Shown here: one piece after another, positions 1 to 6,165 of the stretch
How positions within the stretch are numbered: position 1 is the first letter of the stretch
Layout of the letters: every line of letters begins with the position of its first letter
DNA from: Bacillota bacterium
Lineage (GTDB): Bacteria > Bacillota > Clostridia > Christensenellales > SZUA-584
DNA: 6,415 bases
Assembly: GCA_023459495.1 (NCBI GenBank)
Contig: JAEWTL010000098.1
Span: forward strand, 1 to 6,415
Direction: 5' to 3'
The notes under the pieces: model-generated
Seen by the model: only the letters and a program-made list of their open reading frames with translations
The model's database searches: none
What the model was told of the DNA's origin: nothing
Program-made: the position numbers and the translations under genes

Positions 1-127
1 ATATTCATACATCGAGGTATTCTATAAGTACCAGCGGTTACATGCAGCTTTGGGGTATCTGACCCCGAAATCTTTTGAGAAGCTGCGCAAGACCCAGTTA
101 TTAGCCATTTAGACTGTCAAGCTGGCA
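1..127. repeat. Terminal inverted repeat, left arm (127 bases, exact)
   Basis: Positions 1-127 are identical to the reverse complement of 6289-6415, checked base by base. Position 128 (C) is the first difference; its partner at 6288 gives G. The repeat is part of the IS3-family element and carries the transposase tail. Both arms begin at the same base of the element, inside the gene, which no transposition event would produce. This suggests the outer boundary is where an assembler stopped in a repeated sequence. Confidence 0.95.
2..112 (+). CDS. IS3-family transposase, C-terminal fragment (integrase-core OrfB type)
   Basis: Thirty-six codons are open from the window edge to a TAG stop. The protein tail contains EVFYKYQRLHAALGYLTPKS, the usual end of the rve/DDE integrase core of IS3-family (IS150-like) OrfB proteins, in which an aromatic-rich stretch with an R(L/R)H..LGYL.P motif follows the catalytic glutamate. 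That glutamate and everything upstream are outside the window, so only the last part of the protein is seen and activity cannot be judged. The gene points into the window and runs head-on into the kinase operon, whose terminators lie between the two. An identical fragment sits on the opposite strand at the right end. Confidence 0.85.
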   Translation, partial: YSYIEVFYKYQRLHAALGYLTPKSFEKLRKTQLLAI

Positions 128-153
128 CCACTCATATCAGTTCTTCCATCAGC

Positions 154-181
154 AAAAAAGCAGGAGAGCTGCACTCTCCGC
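154..181 (-). terminator. Rho-independent terminator, distal of two, for the minus-strand operon
   Basis: Read on the minus strand, a GGAGAG/CTCTCC stem (positions 174-179 and 163-168) closes a five-base loop. It can be extended by a GC pair past a single bulged base, and is then followed by six U residues (A154-A159 on the plus strand). This is a standard intrinsic terminator shape. It lies about 65 bases past the lipoprotein stop codon, behind another hairpin, so it probably acts as a back-up stop. No U-tract follows in the plus direction, so it should not stop transcription coming out of the left transposase. Confidence 0.7.
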
Positions 182-224
182 ACAACTTCCCCGCTATCCC
201 TCATACAACATGTCGGCTTAACTG

Positions 225-259
225 AAAAAGCGAGTATATCCGTTCGCTATACTCGCTTT
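225..259 (-). terminator. Hairpin terminator overlapping the end of the lipoprotein gene
   Basis: A perfect 12-base inverted repeat (227-238 with 248-259, AAAGCGAGTATA and its complement) encloses a nine-base loop. On the minus strand the 3' arm runs into five U residues, three of them inside the stem. The 5' arm encodes the last codons of the lipoprotein and the TAG stop (247-249) lies at the stem-loop junction, so the terminator is embedded in the gene end. The A-tract/U-tract symmetry could let it work weakly on the plus strand as well. A second, more GC-rich terminator lies downstream. Confidence 0.65.
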
Positions 260-1071
260 AGGCCAGAACAACAGAATAGAGTTAAAGCAATCATTCCGCT
301 TCCGTCTTTCTCCTTCCAGTCATCCAAGCTTATTTCCTGCCATGTAAGCGCCCCATTTTCTCCGGTAAGAAGATAACAGTTGCTCTCACTTTCATCCACA
401 GGGACATTCGGGACATAATAGCGTACTCCGATCACATTTGGAATACCACTTTCGTTTTTACCCAGCCACTGTATATCAATTGTTTTGTTTTGTTCAGGCA
501 GCAAAAAAGCATAAGCGATCCTTTGGGGGAACTGCGGATTCCCATCCAAATAGCTGCTCTGTATTTCAAGCAAAGACCCAATGCATTTGCTGTTGCTGGT
601 ATTCGTCATGCCGTTTTCGTAAACATCACCGGTGTAGATTTCTGTCAAATAAGCAACGCCCGACTTACCGCCATTAAACCAATCCTGCTCGCTGGTTATG
701 ATTCTCGCGTCTTCCGGAACGCCGATGCCGTTCTTCTCAAAATAGCGCTCTATATACTCAATTGCGGCCTTTGTATACTCCTCCTGATTCTCTATAAAGC
801 CATCCGGAGATTGAGTAATTTCAGAATTGATAAACCCGATCGATTCATAATGGAATTGCTCTTCCCACGTCATTTCGTTATTATATCGGTCCAGAAATTC
901 TTCAGCCGTCTCGTTTGTATTGTAGGAATCAGGCGAATTGTTAGCCAATGCGCCGTTGGGGCCTGATAAAGAACCAGGTGGCATTTTTCCTGCATACGGT
1001 CCACACCCTGCAAGGGCCAATGTCATACAAATCGCAAGCACTATCATTACTGATTTTTTCTTGCATTCCAT
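247..1071 (-). CDS. Putative secreted lipoprotein of unknown function
   Basis: The protein is 274 residues. The first 23 form a lipoprotein signal peptide: a basic KKK at 4-6, a hydrophobic core, and lipobox L20-A21-G22-C23, so Cys23 should be diacylated and the mature protein (about 252 residues) anchored on the outer face of the cytoplasmic membrane. A low-complexity linker rich in G, P, S and N follows (about 24-54), then a soluble acidic domain rich in E, Y and W with no further membrane segments. I recognise no family and see no catalytic signature. The start is supported by AGGGAGG 12 bases upstream, a slightly long spacing. It is the last gene of the operon, 120 bases after the response regulator, with no clear promoter of its own. 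An extracytoplasmic ligand-binding or sensory accessory role for the kinase is possible but rests only on position. Its C-terminus runs into the terminator hairpin. Confidence 0.8.
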   Translation of the reverse strand: MECKKKSVMIVLAICMTLALAGCGPYAGKMPPGSLSGPNGALANNSPDSYNTNETAEEFLDRYNNEMTWEEQFHYESIGFINSEITQSPDGFIENQEEYTKAAIEYIERYFEKNGIGVPEDARIITSEQDWFNGGKSGVAYLTEIYTGDVYENGMTNTSNSKCIGSLLEIQSSYLDGNPQFPQRIAYAFLLPEQNKTIDIQWLGKNESGIPNVIGVRYYVPNVPVDESESNCYLLTGENGALTWQEISLDDWKEKDGSGMIALTLFCCSGLKRV

Positions 1072-1083
1072 AAAGCTGACCAG

Positions 1084-1090
1084 CCTCCCT
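1084..1090 (-). promoter_or_regulatory. Ribosome binding site of the lipoprotein gene
   Basis: AGGGAGG on the minus strand is a strong match to the anti-Shine-Dalgarno sequence, 12 bases before the ATG at 1069-1071. No closer or alternative in-frame start is available between them, so it supports this start in spite of the long spacing. The surrounding 1072-1191 gap shows no convincing -35/-10 pair and no terminator on the minus strand, so co-transcription with the response regulator is the simplest reading. Confidence 0.6.
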
Positions 1091-1191
1091 TTCAGTTCTT
1101 TTTCACTTTATCCGTCTGATATTGTGTTCATCAGTGGCAACAGATAAAACCATGTGCAAAAACTATCCACTGTTCTCTCTTTATTGTCTCG

Positions 1192-1554
1192 TCATCCCCG
1201 TATCGCCCGCACCATATGATAGAAATCAAACGGCTTCACGTAGTACTGTTCAATCCCCAGCGCCCTCGCGGTCTCAACCATCGCGGATATCCCCACAGCA
1301 GACATGACAAACACTTTAATCTGCTCATTTTCACATCGTATCAACCTCAGCGCTTCAATGCCGTCCACCTCCGGCATCACGATATCCAGCAGGAGGATAT
1401 CCGGACGGGTCTGCCGCACCATTTCAATCGCCTGTCTGCCGTCGTGTGCGATACCCACGATCTCAATCTCCGGATACTTCGAGAAAAGCTGAACCAGCAG
1501 CCACACAAAATCCTCGCTGTTGTCCGCGATCAGCAACCGCAGCCTGTTCGTCAT
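1192..1554 (-). CDS. Single-domain response regulator, Spo0A-like receiver without output domain
   Basis: The 120-residue protein is a complete receiver (REC) domain and nothing else. Asp57 in LLLDIVMPEVDG is the predicted phosphoacceptor, Ser85 the switch hydroxyl, and Lys107 in YYVKPFDF the conserved lysine. Asp11 is one acid of the metal pocket, but the neighbouring acid, usually Asp, is Asn12. IADN near the start, VGIAHDG, LLLDI.MP..DG and KPFD closely resemble the receiver half of Spo0A, the sporulation master regulator, whose DNA-binding half is absent. No remnant of that half appears in any frame downstream, so the short form is probably natural. It starts two bases after the kinase stop, so translation is almost certainly coupled and the kinase is the obvious phosphodonor. 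It could be a Spo0F-like carrier, a phosphate sink or a protein-protein regulator. The receiver assignment is firm, the Spo0A resemblance is by eye, and the role is inference. Confidence 0.9.
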   Translation of the reverse strand: MTNRLRLLIADNSEDFVWLLVQLFSKYPEIEIVGIAHDGRQAIEMVRQTRPDILLLDIVMPEVDGIEALRLIRCENEQIKVFVMSAVGISAMVETARALGIEQYYVKPFDFYHMVRAIRG

Positions 1555-1556
1555 GG

Positions 1557-4500
1557 TTAGCGCCTTCTCTCCCTGTTGTATTCATTCAGCACCTGCCGCA
1601 TCATGGCCATATTCACCGGTTTGGCAAGATGCCTGTCAAACCCGCTTTTTGCCGCCTGCTCAACGTCGCTTTTTCCGGCATAGCCCGTCAGCGCCACCAG
1701 AAAGACATTGCTCAGCGCGGGATCATTCCGAATGATTTTTGCGACCTCATAGCCGCTGATACCCGGCAGCCCGATGTCACAGAATATAATCCCCGGCTTC
1801 TTTTCATGGGCCACTTTGACGCCTTCATTTCCGTCACAGGCGGCTGTCGCCTCATGCCCCAAAATGCCAAGGATGGAGCACAGCATGTCCGCCAGATCCC
1901 GGTTGTCCTCAATGACCAGTACCCGGATCGCCTGTTCCCCACCTTCCACGGCCAAGCCGTCAACCGCGCCCCCGCTTCCTTCCGCTATGGGCAGGGTCAT
2001 CGTAAACACCGCGCCTTTGCCCAGCCCCGCGCTGCTGGCGGATACCGTGCCGCCGTGCAGCTCCACGATCCCCTTCACAATGGAAAGGCCGAGACCCAGC
2101 CCGCCATTTTCGTTTCTGGCCAACGTTTGATCTGCCTGTACAAAAGGTTCAAACAAGCGCTTAAGGACATCCCCGGCGATTCCGATCCCATTGTCCCGCA
2201 CGCTGAAAACGGCGCTGCCCCGTTCCTTCTCCAGCAAAACCTGTACGACTCCATTTTCCGGGGTAAACTTCAAGGCGTTGTGGAGGTAGTTCGATATGCA
2301 CTGGATGATGCGTACAGAGTCCGCATACAGAAAAACCGGCTTCCTTACCAGCTTCATCACGATTTTAATGTTCTTCAGTTGCAGACGGGGCCTGATATCG
2401 TTTACGGCATCCATTATGATTTTATTGAGCTCGATGGTTTCCTTTTTCAGCTCAATTTTGTTCCGGGTAATCCGTGTGAGCTCCAGCAGATCATCCACCA
2501 GCTTGCACAGCTGCCCAATCTGCCGCCGCATGATCTCCTTTGCGGTTGCAGCCTGTTCCTTATCATCGGTCATTTCAATCAAAGACAGACCGGCGGAAAT
2601 GGCTGCCAGCGGGTTTCTGAGTTCGTGAGAAAGCACGCTGATAAACTGATTCTTGCTGTGATCGGCTGCGCTCAACTCCTCTGCCTGCCGTATGAGTTTT
2701 TCTTCGTTATGTTTTCTGCTGATCGCCATGGAAGCACTTTCAGCAACCCGATTCATCAGCATAAGATCTTCATCGCTAAAACAGTCTCTTGAGCGTGTGC
2801 CAAATGCGAGTGTCCCGATCACCCTGCCATCTGATATCAAGGGATGGCAAGCATAAGCGCGGATACCCATTAATTTGATGAGCGCAGTTCTGGGGTCTTC
2901 GACAGCCTGAATATTCTCCGCAACGATCCTGCAGCCATCCCGCGCAGCACAGCCGCATATCGCAACACCCAAAGGCAGAGATTGCATATCCGGCTGCAGC
3001 TCCTCCGGGATTCCCTCGCTGGCATTCAGGTGCATGACTGTTTCGCCCTCCTCCAGCAGGTAATTGAAAAACGTATGGCAGTCCAAAAACTTCATGACCT
3101 TGGTGCACAGCCTATCGATGTCATCCTGAGGCGTGGTGCTGCTCAATATCTTGCCTGTCGTTTCATAGAGAATATCGATATATTCTTTCTGATGCTTCAT
3201 GGATACGATCGTTTGCGTCAGCGAATCCTGTGTTCTTTTCAATTCGGTAATATCGTGCGCAGTACCCAAAACCCCTATCGTCCTGCCTTTGGCATCCTTC
3301 CAAGGCACCTTCGACATCAAATACGTCCTTTGCCCTTCCGGGGTCACCGCAGACTCTTCACAAGCCAGCGTTTCACCGGTCCGCATTACGTACTGATCGT
3401 TTTCGATGATCGTTCTGGCCATCTCCGGGTCAGAATACAACTCATAGTCGTTTTTTCCGATGACTTGCTGTATATCCACACCAAAGGTCCTGCCGTAAGC
3501 GCGGTTGACCATAACAACCCTGCTCTGTGTATCCTTGATGAACATAAAGTCCGACGCGCTGTCCATAATGGAACGCATCAGGGTTTCATTTTCTTTTATT
3601 GCTTCCTCCGCCCGTTTGTGCTCGGTGATATCGTTAAAAAGGATGGCAATCCGTCTCTGTTCGGGCCTCCCCACGCGAAAAGCATAGGCGTCGTAGAAAC
3701 GGCCCAGTTCCTTAGCGGGGCTCTGGAAACGGGCAGACTGCCCGGTGAGCGCAACGCGTCCATAGATTTCAAACCACTGTTTCTCATGGTTCGGGGCCAT
3801 ATCCCGCATACGGCGGCCCGCCGCACGGGCGAGTCCCGTCTGCCTCTCAAAAGATTGGTTCACCTCCAGAAAGCGATAGTCAAGGGGGCGTTCATGTTCA
3901 TCAAACAATACCTCAGCGATGCAGAACCCTTCGTCTATCGAATCAAAAAGGACGCGGTACTTTTCCTCACTTTTGCGCAGCGCCTCCTCCGCGTGGGAGC
4001 GTTCTACAGCATCCCATGTGCGCTCGGCGGTTTCCCGGATCAGTTCAACCTCCTCAGGCGTCCAGCTGTGCGGAGCCATATGCCTTGCGGAAAGGCTGGC
4101 GACAAGCCTATTCTCTTTGACGAGCGGTATGGTAACAAAAGCCCTGACCTGTAAAGCATTATAGCGCTCGCGCTGCTCCTTGGGGAAATCGTCAAAAGTG
4201 GATACGTCCGGCACAATCAGGTCCTTCCCCGATTGAAGTACGGCCACCCCTGCCGAGAAGTCGCTGAGCTTATGCGTTCCAGCCAGGCTCAGCGTGTCGC
4301 TATTCCGCTTTTCGCTTTGGATAAAACAATTCTCTTCGCTGTATTCGTTATAGCTTGAATGGGAAGCGCCCAACCGCTCAGCCAGAAGCTTCGTCGCGAT
4401 ATCCTTTATGGCCTGTGCGTCGGACAGCGGCCGTATCGCATCGCTGAGCCTCAGCAGAAAGGCCTGACGTTCCTCGCTCTTTTTAAGCGCCTCCTCTGCT

Positions 4501-6065
4501 TTTTTCAGTTGGGTAATGTCCTGACCGATAGTAAGATTTCCGATGATCTCTCCTTCATCGTTTTTAACCGCCTTGTTCCTCCAGGATACCCAGACGCGCT
4601 CTCCGTTTTTTCTGATATTTTCGTTTATGTTTACTACATATTCATCCGGGTTTTCGAGGATATTATCCGCCATGGTCTTCAGGTCGCGCCCACTGACGCT
4701 TTCCTTCTCAGGCAAAAGAATTCTTATATCCTTTCCAATTGCCTCATTACCGGAGTACCCGAAATAATCCTGCGCGTAATTATTAAAGTAAGATACTATA
4801 CCTTTCTGGTCCATCCTGATAATTATGCTGTTGGCGTTCTCGACGAGCTCACGGTATTTCTCCTCACTTTTACGCAGCGCTTCCGCTGCCCGTTTATGCT
4901 CCGTGATGTCGGTGTGAACAATGAACATTGAAGTTATCTTACCATTCTGATCCTTCATCATCTGGCCGTTTGCCATTACATCAATAACAGTGCTGTCTTT
5001 TCGCAGATAACTTGCCTCTCCGCGCCAATCCCCTTTTTCGAGGTAATCCTGTACGGCCTTCTCACGGCTCACCCCGCCTTCATAGTGGACGGGCGTAAAG
5101 AGCTGCGTCAAATTCTGTCCGATGGCTTCTTCTTTCCGCCAGCCATACAGGTTCTCAGCCCCCTTATTCCAAAAAAGCACGTTTTGGTTCACGTCGACCG
5201 CAAAGATGGCTTCTCCCAAGCTCTCAGCAATACTGCTATGGAGCTGCAACTGCTCCTCGGTTTTCTTGCGCTCGGTGATGTCGTAACATTCGAGGAGAAG
5301 ATGCGGTTCTCCGCCTGAGAAGAACCGGCTGAACCTGCAATCATACCATGCGTCCTTCCCGAACGTGTTCACAAACCGCCGCTGCACCGTTTCCGGGCTT
5401 CCTGTCGCCAGCACTCTTTGGCTGGCATCCAGCAAACCAGACCGCTTCCATGAGTCGAGTGTAAAATAGTCCAGCTGCATCAGCTGTTCGATCGTCGCGC
5501 TGGCGACCGCTGCGCCGGCTTCATTGACATACGTGCATTTTCCAGAAGAATTGACGACATAGATGCCGACCTCAGATGACCCCAGCATCGTATGGTTAAA
5601 TTCCAAAACTTCCTTCAGCGCCTCCTGCGCCTGCATCCGCGCGGAACAGTCCTCGAAAATAACAACCGCCCCGTTCACCTTGCCTCCGTTGTCCAGCAGG
5701 GGGGCGGAGCTGACACAGACCGGGAACCTGATTCCCTCGGCATTTTGGATGATCATTTCGACGTTGCGGACAACCTCTCCATATTTCAGGGAATGGCTGA
5801 CCGGTGTCTCATCAAAAGGCAAAGGCGTTCCGTCCAGCCTCAGCGCTTTTACCTTTTCCAGATGCGCATCCATGGTAAAGCCCGTATAGTCGATCCCATA
5901 AAGATCACAAGCGTGCTTATTCACGTACAAGAATTTACCGTCGGCATCAACAATAACAATAGCGGAAGGGATCGTATCAGTGATGGTCTGAAGCTTTCTG
6001 GCTCCATCCAACGAACTGTTGAATAAAGATGTCAATTCATCAATACGCGCATCATGATCAGGCAT
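1557..6065 (-). CDS. Large soluble hybrid sensor histidine kinase (6 PAS, 2 GAF, HisKA, HATPase, REC)
   Basis: The protein is 1502 residues, much longer than typical hybrid kinases. Domains in order (approximate): PAS 22-140, PAS 151-265, PAS 266-389, PAS 399-519, GAF 529-690, PAS 698-815, PAS 823-941, GAF 958-1118, HisKA 1135-1202, HATPase 1243-1360, REC 1381-1498. His1147 in SHELRNPLAAI is the phosphoacceptor. The ATPase has its N-box (Asn1263 in NYLHNALKFT), G1 box DNGIGI (from Asp1291), F-box LFEPF and G2 box GLGLGLS, so it should be active. The receiver has Glu1386/Asp1387, phosphoacceptor Asp1430 (CDIGLPG), Thr1460 and Lys1482. PAS modules end in DIT(E/Q).K and are joined by helical AEEALRKSEEKYR-type linkers. 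No signal peptide or membrane segment is seen, so it is cytoplasmic; PAS and GAF ligands cannot be predicted. There is no HPt domain. I chose the ATG at 6063-6065, which has AGAGG eight bases upstream; the in-frame ATG at 6099-6101 would add 12 residues but has no ribosome site. Confidence 0.93.
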   Translation of the reverse strand: MPDHDARIDELTSLFNSSLDGARKLQTITDTIPSAIVIVDADGKFLYVNKHACDLYGIDYTGFTMDAHLEKVKALRLDGTPLPFDETPVSHSLKYGEVVRNVEMIIQNAEGIRFPVCVSSAPLLDNGGKVNGAVVIFEDCSARMQAQEALKEVLEFNHTMLGSSEVGIYVVNSSGKCTYVNEAGAAVASATIEQLMQLDYFTLDSWKRSGLLDASQRVLATGSPETVQRRFVNTFGKDAWYDCRFSRFFSGGEPHLLLECYDITERKKTEEQLQLHSSIAESLGEAIFAVDVNQNVLFWNKGAENLYGWRKEEAIGQNLTQLFTPVHYEGGVSREKAVQDYLEKGDWRGEASYLRKDSTVIDVMANGQMMKDQNGKITSMFIVHTDITEHKRAAEALRKSEEKYRELVENANSIIIRMDQKGIVSYFNNYAQDYFGYSGNEAIGKDIRILLPEKESVSGRDLKTMADNILENPDEYVVNINENIRKNGERVWVSWRNKAVKNDEGEIIGNLTIGQDITQLKKAEEALKKSEERQAFLLRLSDAIRPLSDAQAIKDIATKLLAERLGASHSSYNEYSEENCFIQSEKRNSDTLSLAGTHKLSDFSAGVAVLQSGKDLIVPDVSTFDDFPKEQRERYNALQVRAFVTIPLVKENRLVASLSARHMAPHSWTPEEVELIRETAERTWDAVERSHAEEALRKSEEKYRVLFDSIDEGFCIAEVLFDEHERPLDYRFLEVNQSFERQTGLARAAGRRMRDMAPNHEKQWFEIYGRVALTGQSARFQSPAKELGRFYDAYAFRVGRPEQRRIAILFNDITEHKRAEEAIKENETLMRSIMDSASDFMFIKDTQSRVVMVNRAYGRTFGVDIQQVIGKNDYELYSDPEMARTIIENDQYVMRTGETLACEESAVTPEGQRTYLMSKVPWKDAKGRTIGVLGTAHDITELKRTQDSLTQTIVSMKHQKEYIDILYETTGKILSSTTPQDDIDRLCTKVMKFLDCHTFFNYLLEEGETVMHLNASEGIPEELQPDMQSLPLGVAICGCAARDGCRIVAENIQAVEDPRTALIKLMGIRAYACHPLISDGRVIGTLAFGTRSRDCFSDEDLMLMNRVAESASMAISRKHNEEKLIRQAEELSAADHSKNQFISVLSHELRNPLAAISAGLSLIEMTDDKEQAATAKEIMRRQIGQLCKLVDDLLELTRITRNKIELKKETIELNKIIMDAVNDIRPRLQLKNIKIVMKLVRKPVFLYADSVRIIQCISNYLHNALKFTPENGVVQVLLEKERGSAVFSVRDNGIGIAGDVLKRLFEPFVQADQTLARNENGGLGLGLSIVKGIVELHGGTVSASSAGLGKGAVFTMTLPIAEGSGGAVDGLAVEGGEQAIRVLVIEDNRDLADMLCSILGILGHEATAACDGNEGVKVAHEKKPGIIFCDIGLPGISGYEVAKIIRNDPALSNVFLVALTGYAGKSDVEQAAKSGFDRHLAKPVNMAMMRQVLNEYNRERRR
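1563..1575 (-). promoter_or_regulatory. Ribosome binding site of the response regulator inside the kinase gene end
   Basis: On the minus strand the purine-rich stretch GGGAGAGAAGG lies within the last kinase codons and ends eight bases before the response regulator ATG (1552-1554). The kinase stop TAA (1557-1559) falls between this site and the start. Ribosomes finishing the kinase can therefore restart directly on the response regulator, which ties the amounts of the two proteins together. Confidence 0.7.
3955..3983. repeat. Duplicated PAS-linker DNA, copy before PAS5
   Basis: This 29-base stretch encodes the KSEEKYR-type helical linker leading into PAS5 and matches 4852-4880 at 26 of 29 positions. 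Similarity at DNA level, not only protein level, shows that the linkers descend from a common copy by duplication or recombination between modules. A related but more diverged stretch occurs around 4469-4500, before the first GAF domain. Confidence 0.7.
4852..4880. repeat. Duplicated PAS-linker DNA, copy before PAS4
   Basis: This is the partner of 3955-3983, with three mismatches in 29 bases, encoding the linker into PAS4. The flanking end-of-PAS segment is also repeated: 4888-4911 matches 3610-3633 at 21 of 24 positions, both encoding a DITEHKRA-type PAS exit. Homologous recombination between such copies could add or delete whole sensor modules. Confidence 0.7.
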
Positions 6066-6073
6066 AAGAAAAA

Positions 6074-6078
6074 CCTCT
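6074..6078 (-). promoter_or_regulatory. Ribosome binding site deciding the kinase start
   Basis: AGAGG on the minus strand ends eight bases before the ATG at 6063-6065. The upstream in-frame ATG at 6099-6101 is preceded by a pyrimidine-rich stretch with no purine-rich site. The better-supported start is therefore the downstream one, giving a 1502-residue kinase instead of 1514. Confidence 0.6.
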
Positions 6079-6132
6079 GATGTCTCAGTTATGTGAACCA
6101 TAAGCAGTGGTAAAGCGATAGTATTATATTAA

Positions 6133-6161
6133 ATTATACATAAATGTCCTTAATTTCTCAA
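6133..6161 (-). promoter_or_regulatory. Sigma-A-type promoter of the kinase operon
   Basis: On the minus strand, TTGAGA (6156-6161) and TATAAT (6133-6138) are separated by exactly 17 bases, close to the vegetative consensus TTGACA-17-TATAAT. The -10 is a perfect match and the -35 differs at one base. Transcription should begin near 6126, leaving about 60 untranslated bases before the preferred ATG. A second TATAAT at 6123-6128 has no matching -35. The surroundings are strongly A/T-rich. I see no inverted repeat that would be an obvious operator. Confidence 0.75.
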
Positions 6162-6165
6162 CAGA

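Larger units (their letters stand above)
1..139 (+). mobile_element. 3' end of an IS3-family insertion sequence (left copy, truncated by the window edge)
   Basis: This stretch holds the end of a transposase gene (stop at 110-112) followed by a short tail. It matches the reverse complement of the right end of the window perfectly over 127 bases, and after a one-base gap the match continues (one substitution) to about position 141. IS3-family elements normally start with TG and end with CA; the last CA inside the shared stretch is at 138-139, so I place the element's right end there. The rest of the element lies beyond the window. The family follows from the transposase tail; the exact terminus is inferred from where the two copies stop matching, and no target-site duplication can be checked. 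Confidence 0.75.

Noticed and set aside
438..1147. Short plus-strand open frames over the lipoprotein gene
   Set aside because: The minus-strand gene has a signal peptide, lipobox and ribosome site; the plus-strand frames have none of these.
1072..1191. Possible separate promoter or terminator between the response regulator and the lipoprotein gene
   Set aside because: TTGCCA and TTGCAC occur on the minus strand but no -10 sits at a suitable distance, and the CAGTGG/CCACTG pair has too long a loop and no U-tract. I left the gap unassigned.
1192..1554. Frameshifted full-length Spo0A
   Set aside because: No trace of the Spo0A DNA-binding domain is visible in any frame between this stop and the lipoprotein start only 120 bases away, so a simple frameshift cannot explain the short length.
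1446..2792. Long plus-strand open frame (448 codons) opposite the kinase core
   Set aside because: It is antisense to HisKA, HATPase and REC, which have clear motifs and an intact frame. Its translation is rich in His, Pro, Arg and Gln with no domain, typical of a shadow frame, and it has no supported start.
2982..4154. Plus-strand open frame (390 codons) opposite GAF2, PAS6 and PAS5
   Set aside because: It is a shadow of the kinase gene with no recognisable domain and no ribosome site.
3600..4500. Phytochrome-type bilin-binding GAF domain
   Set aside because: GAF1 is not preceded by the PAS-GAF-PHY arrangement, and I see no conserved chromophore-attachment cysteine or DIP motif; it reads as a general GAF sensor.
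4359..4931. Plus-strand open frame (190 codons) opposite PAS4 and GAF1
   Set aside because: Same reasoning: it lies fully inside a confident gene on the other strand and its composition is not protein-like.
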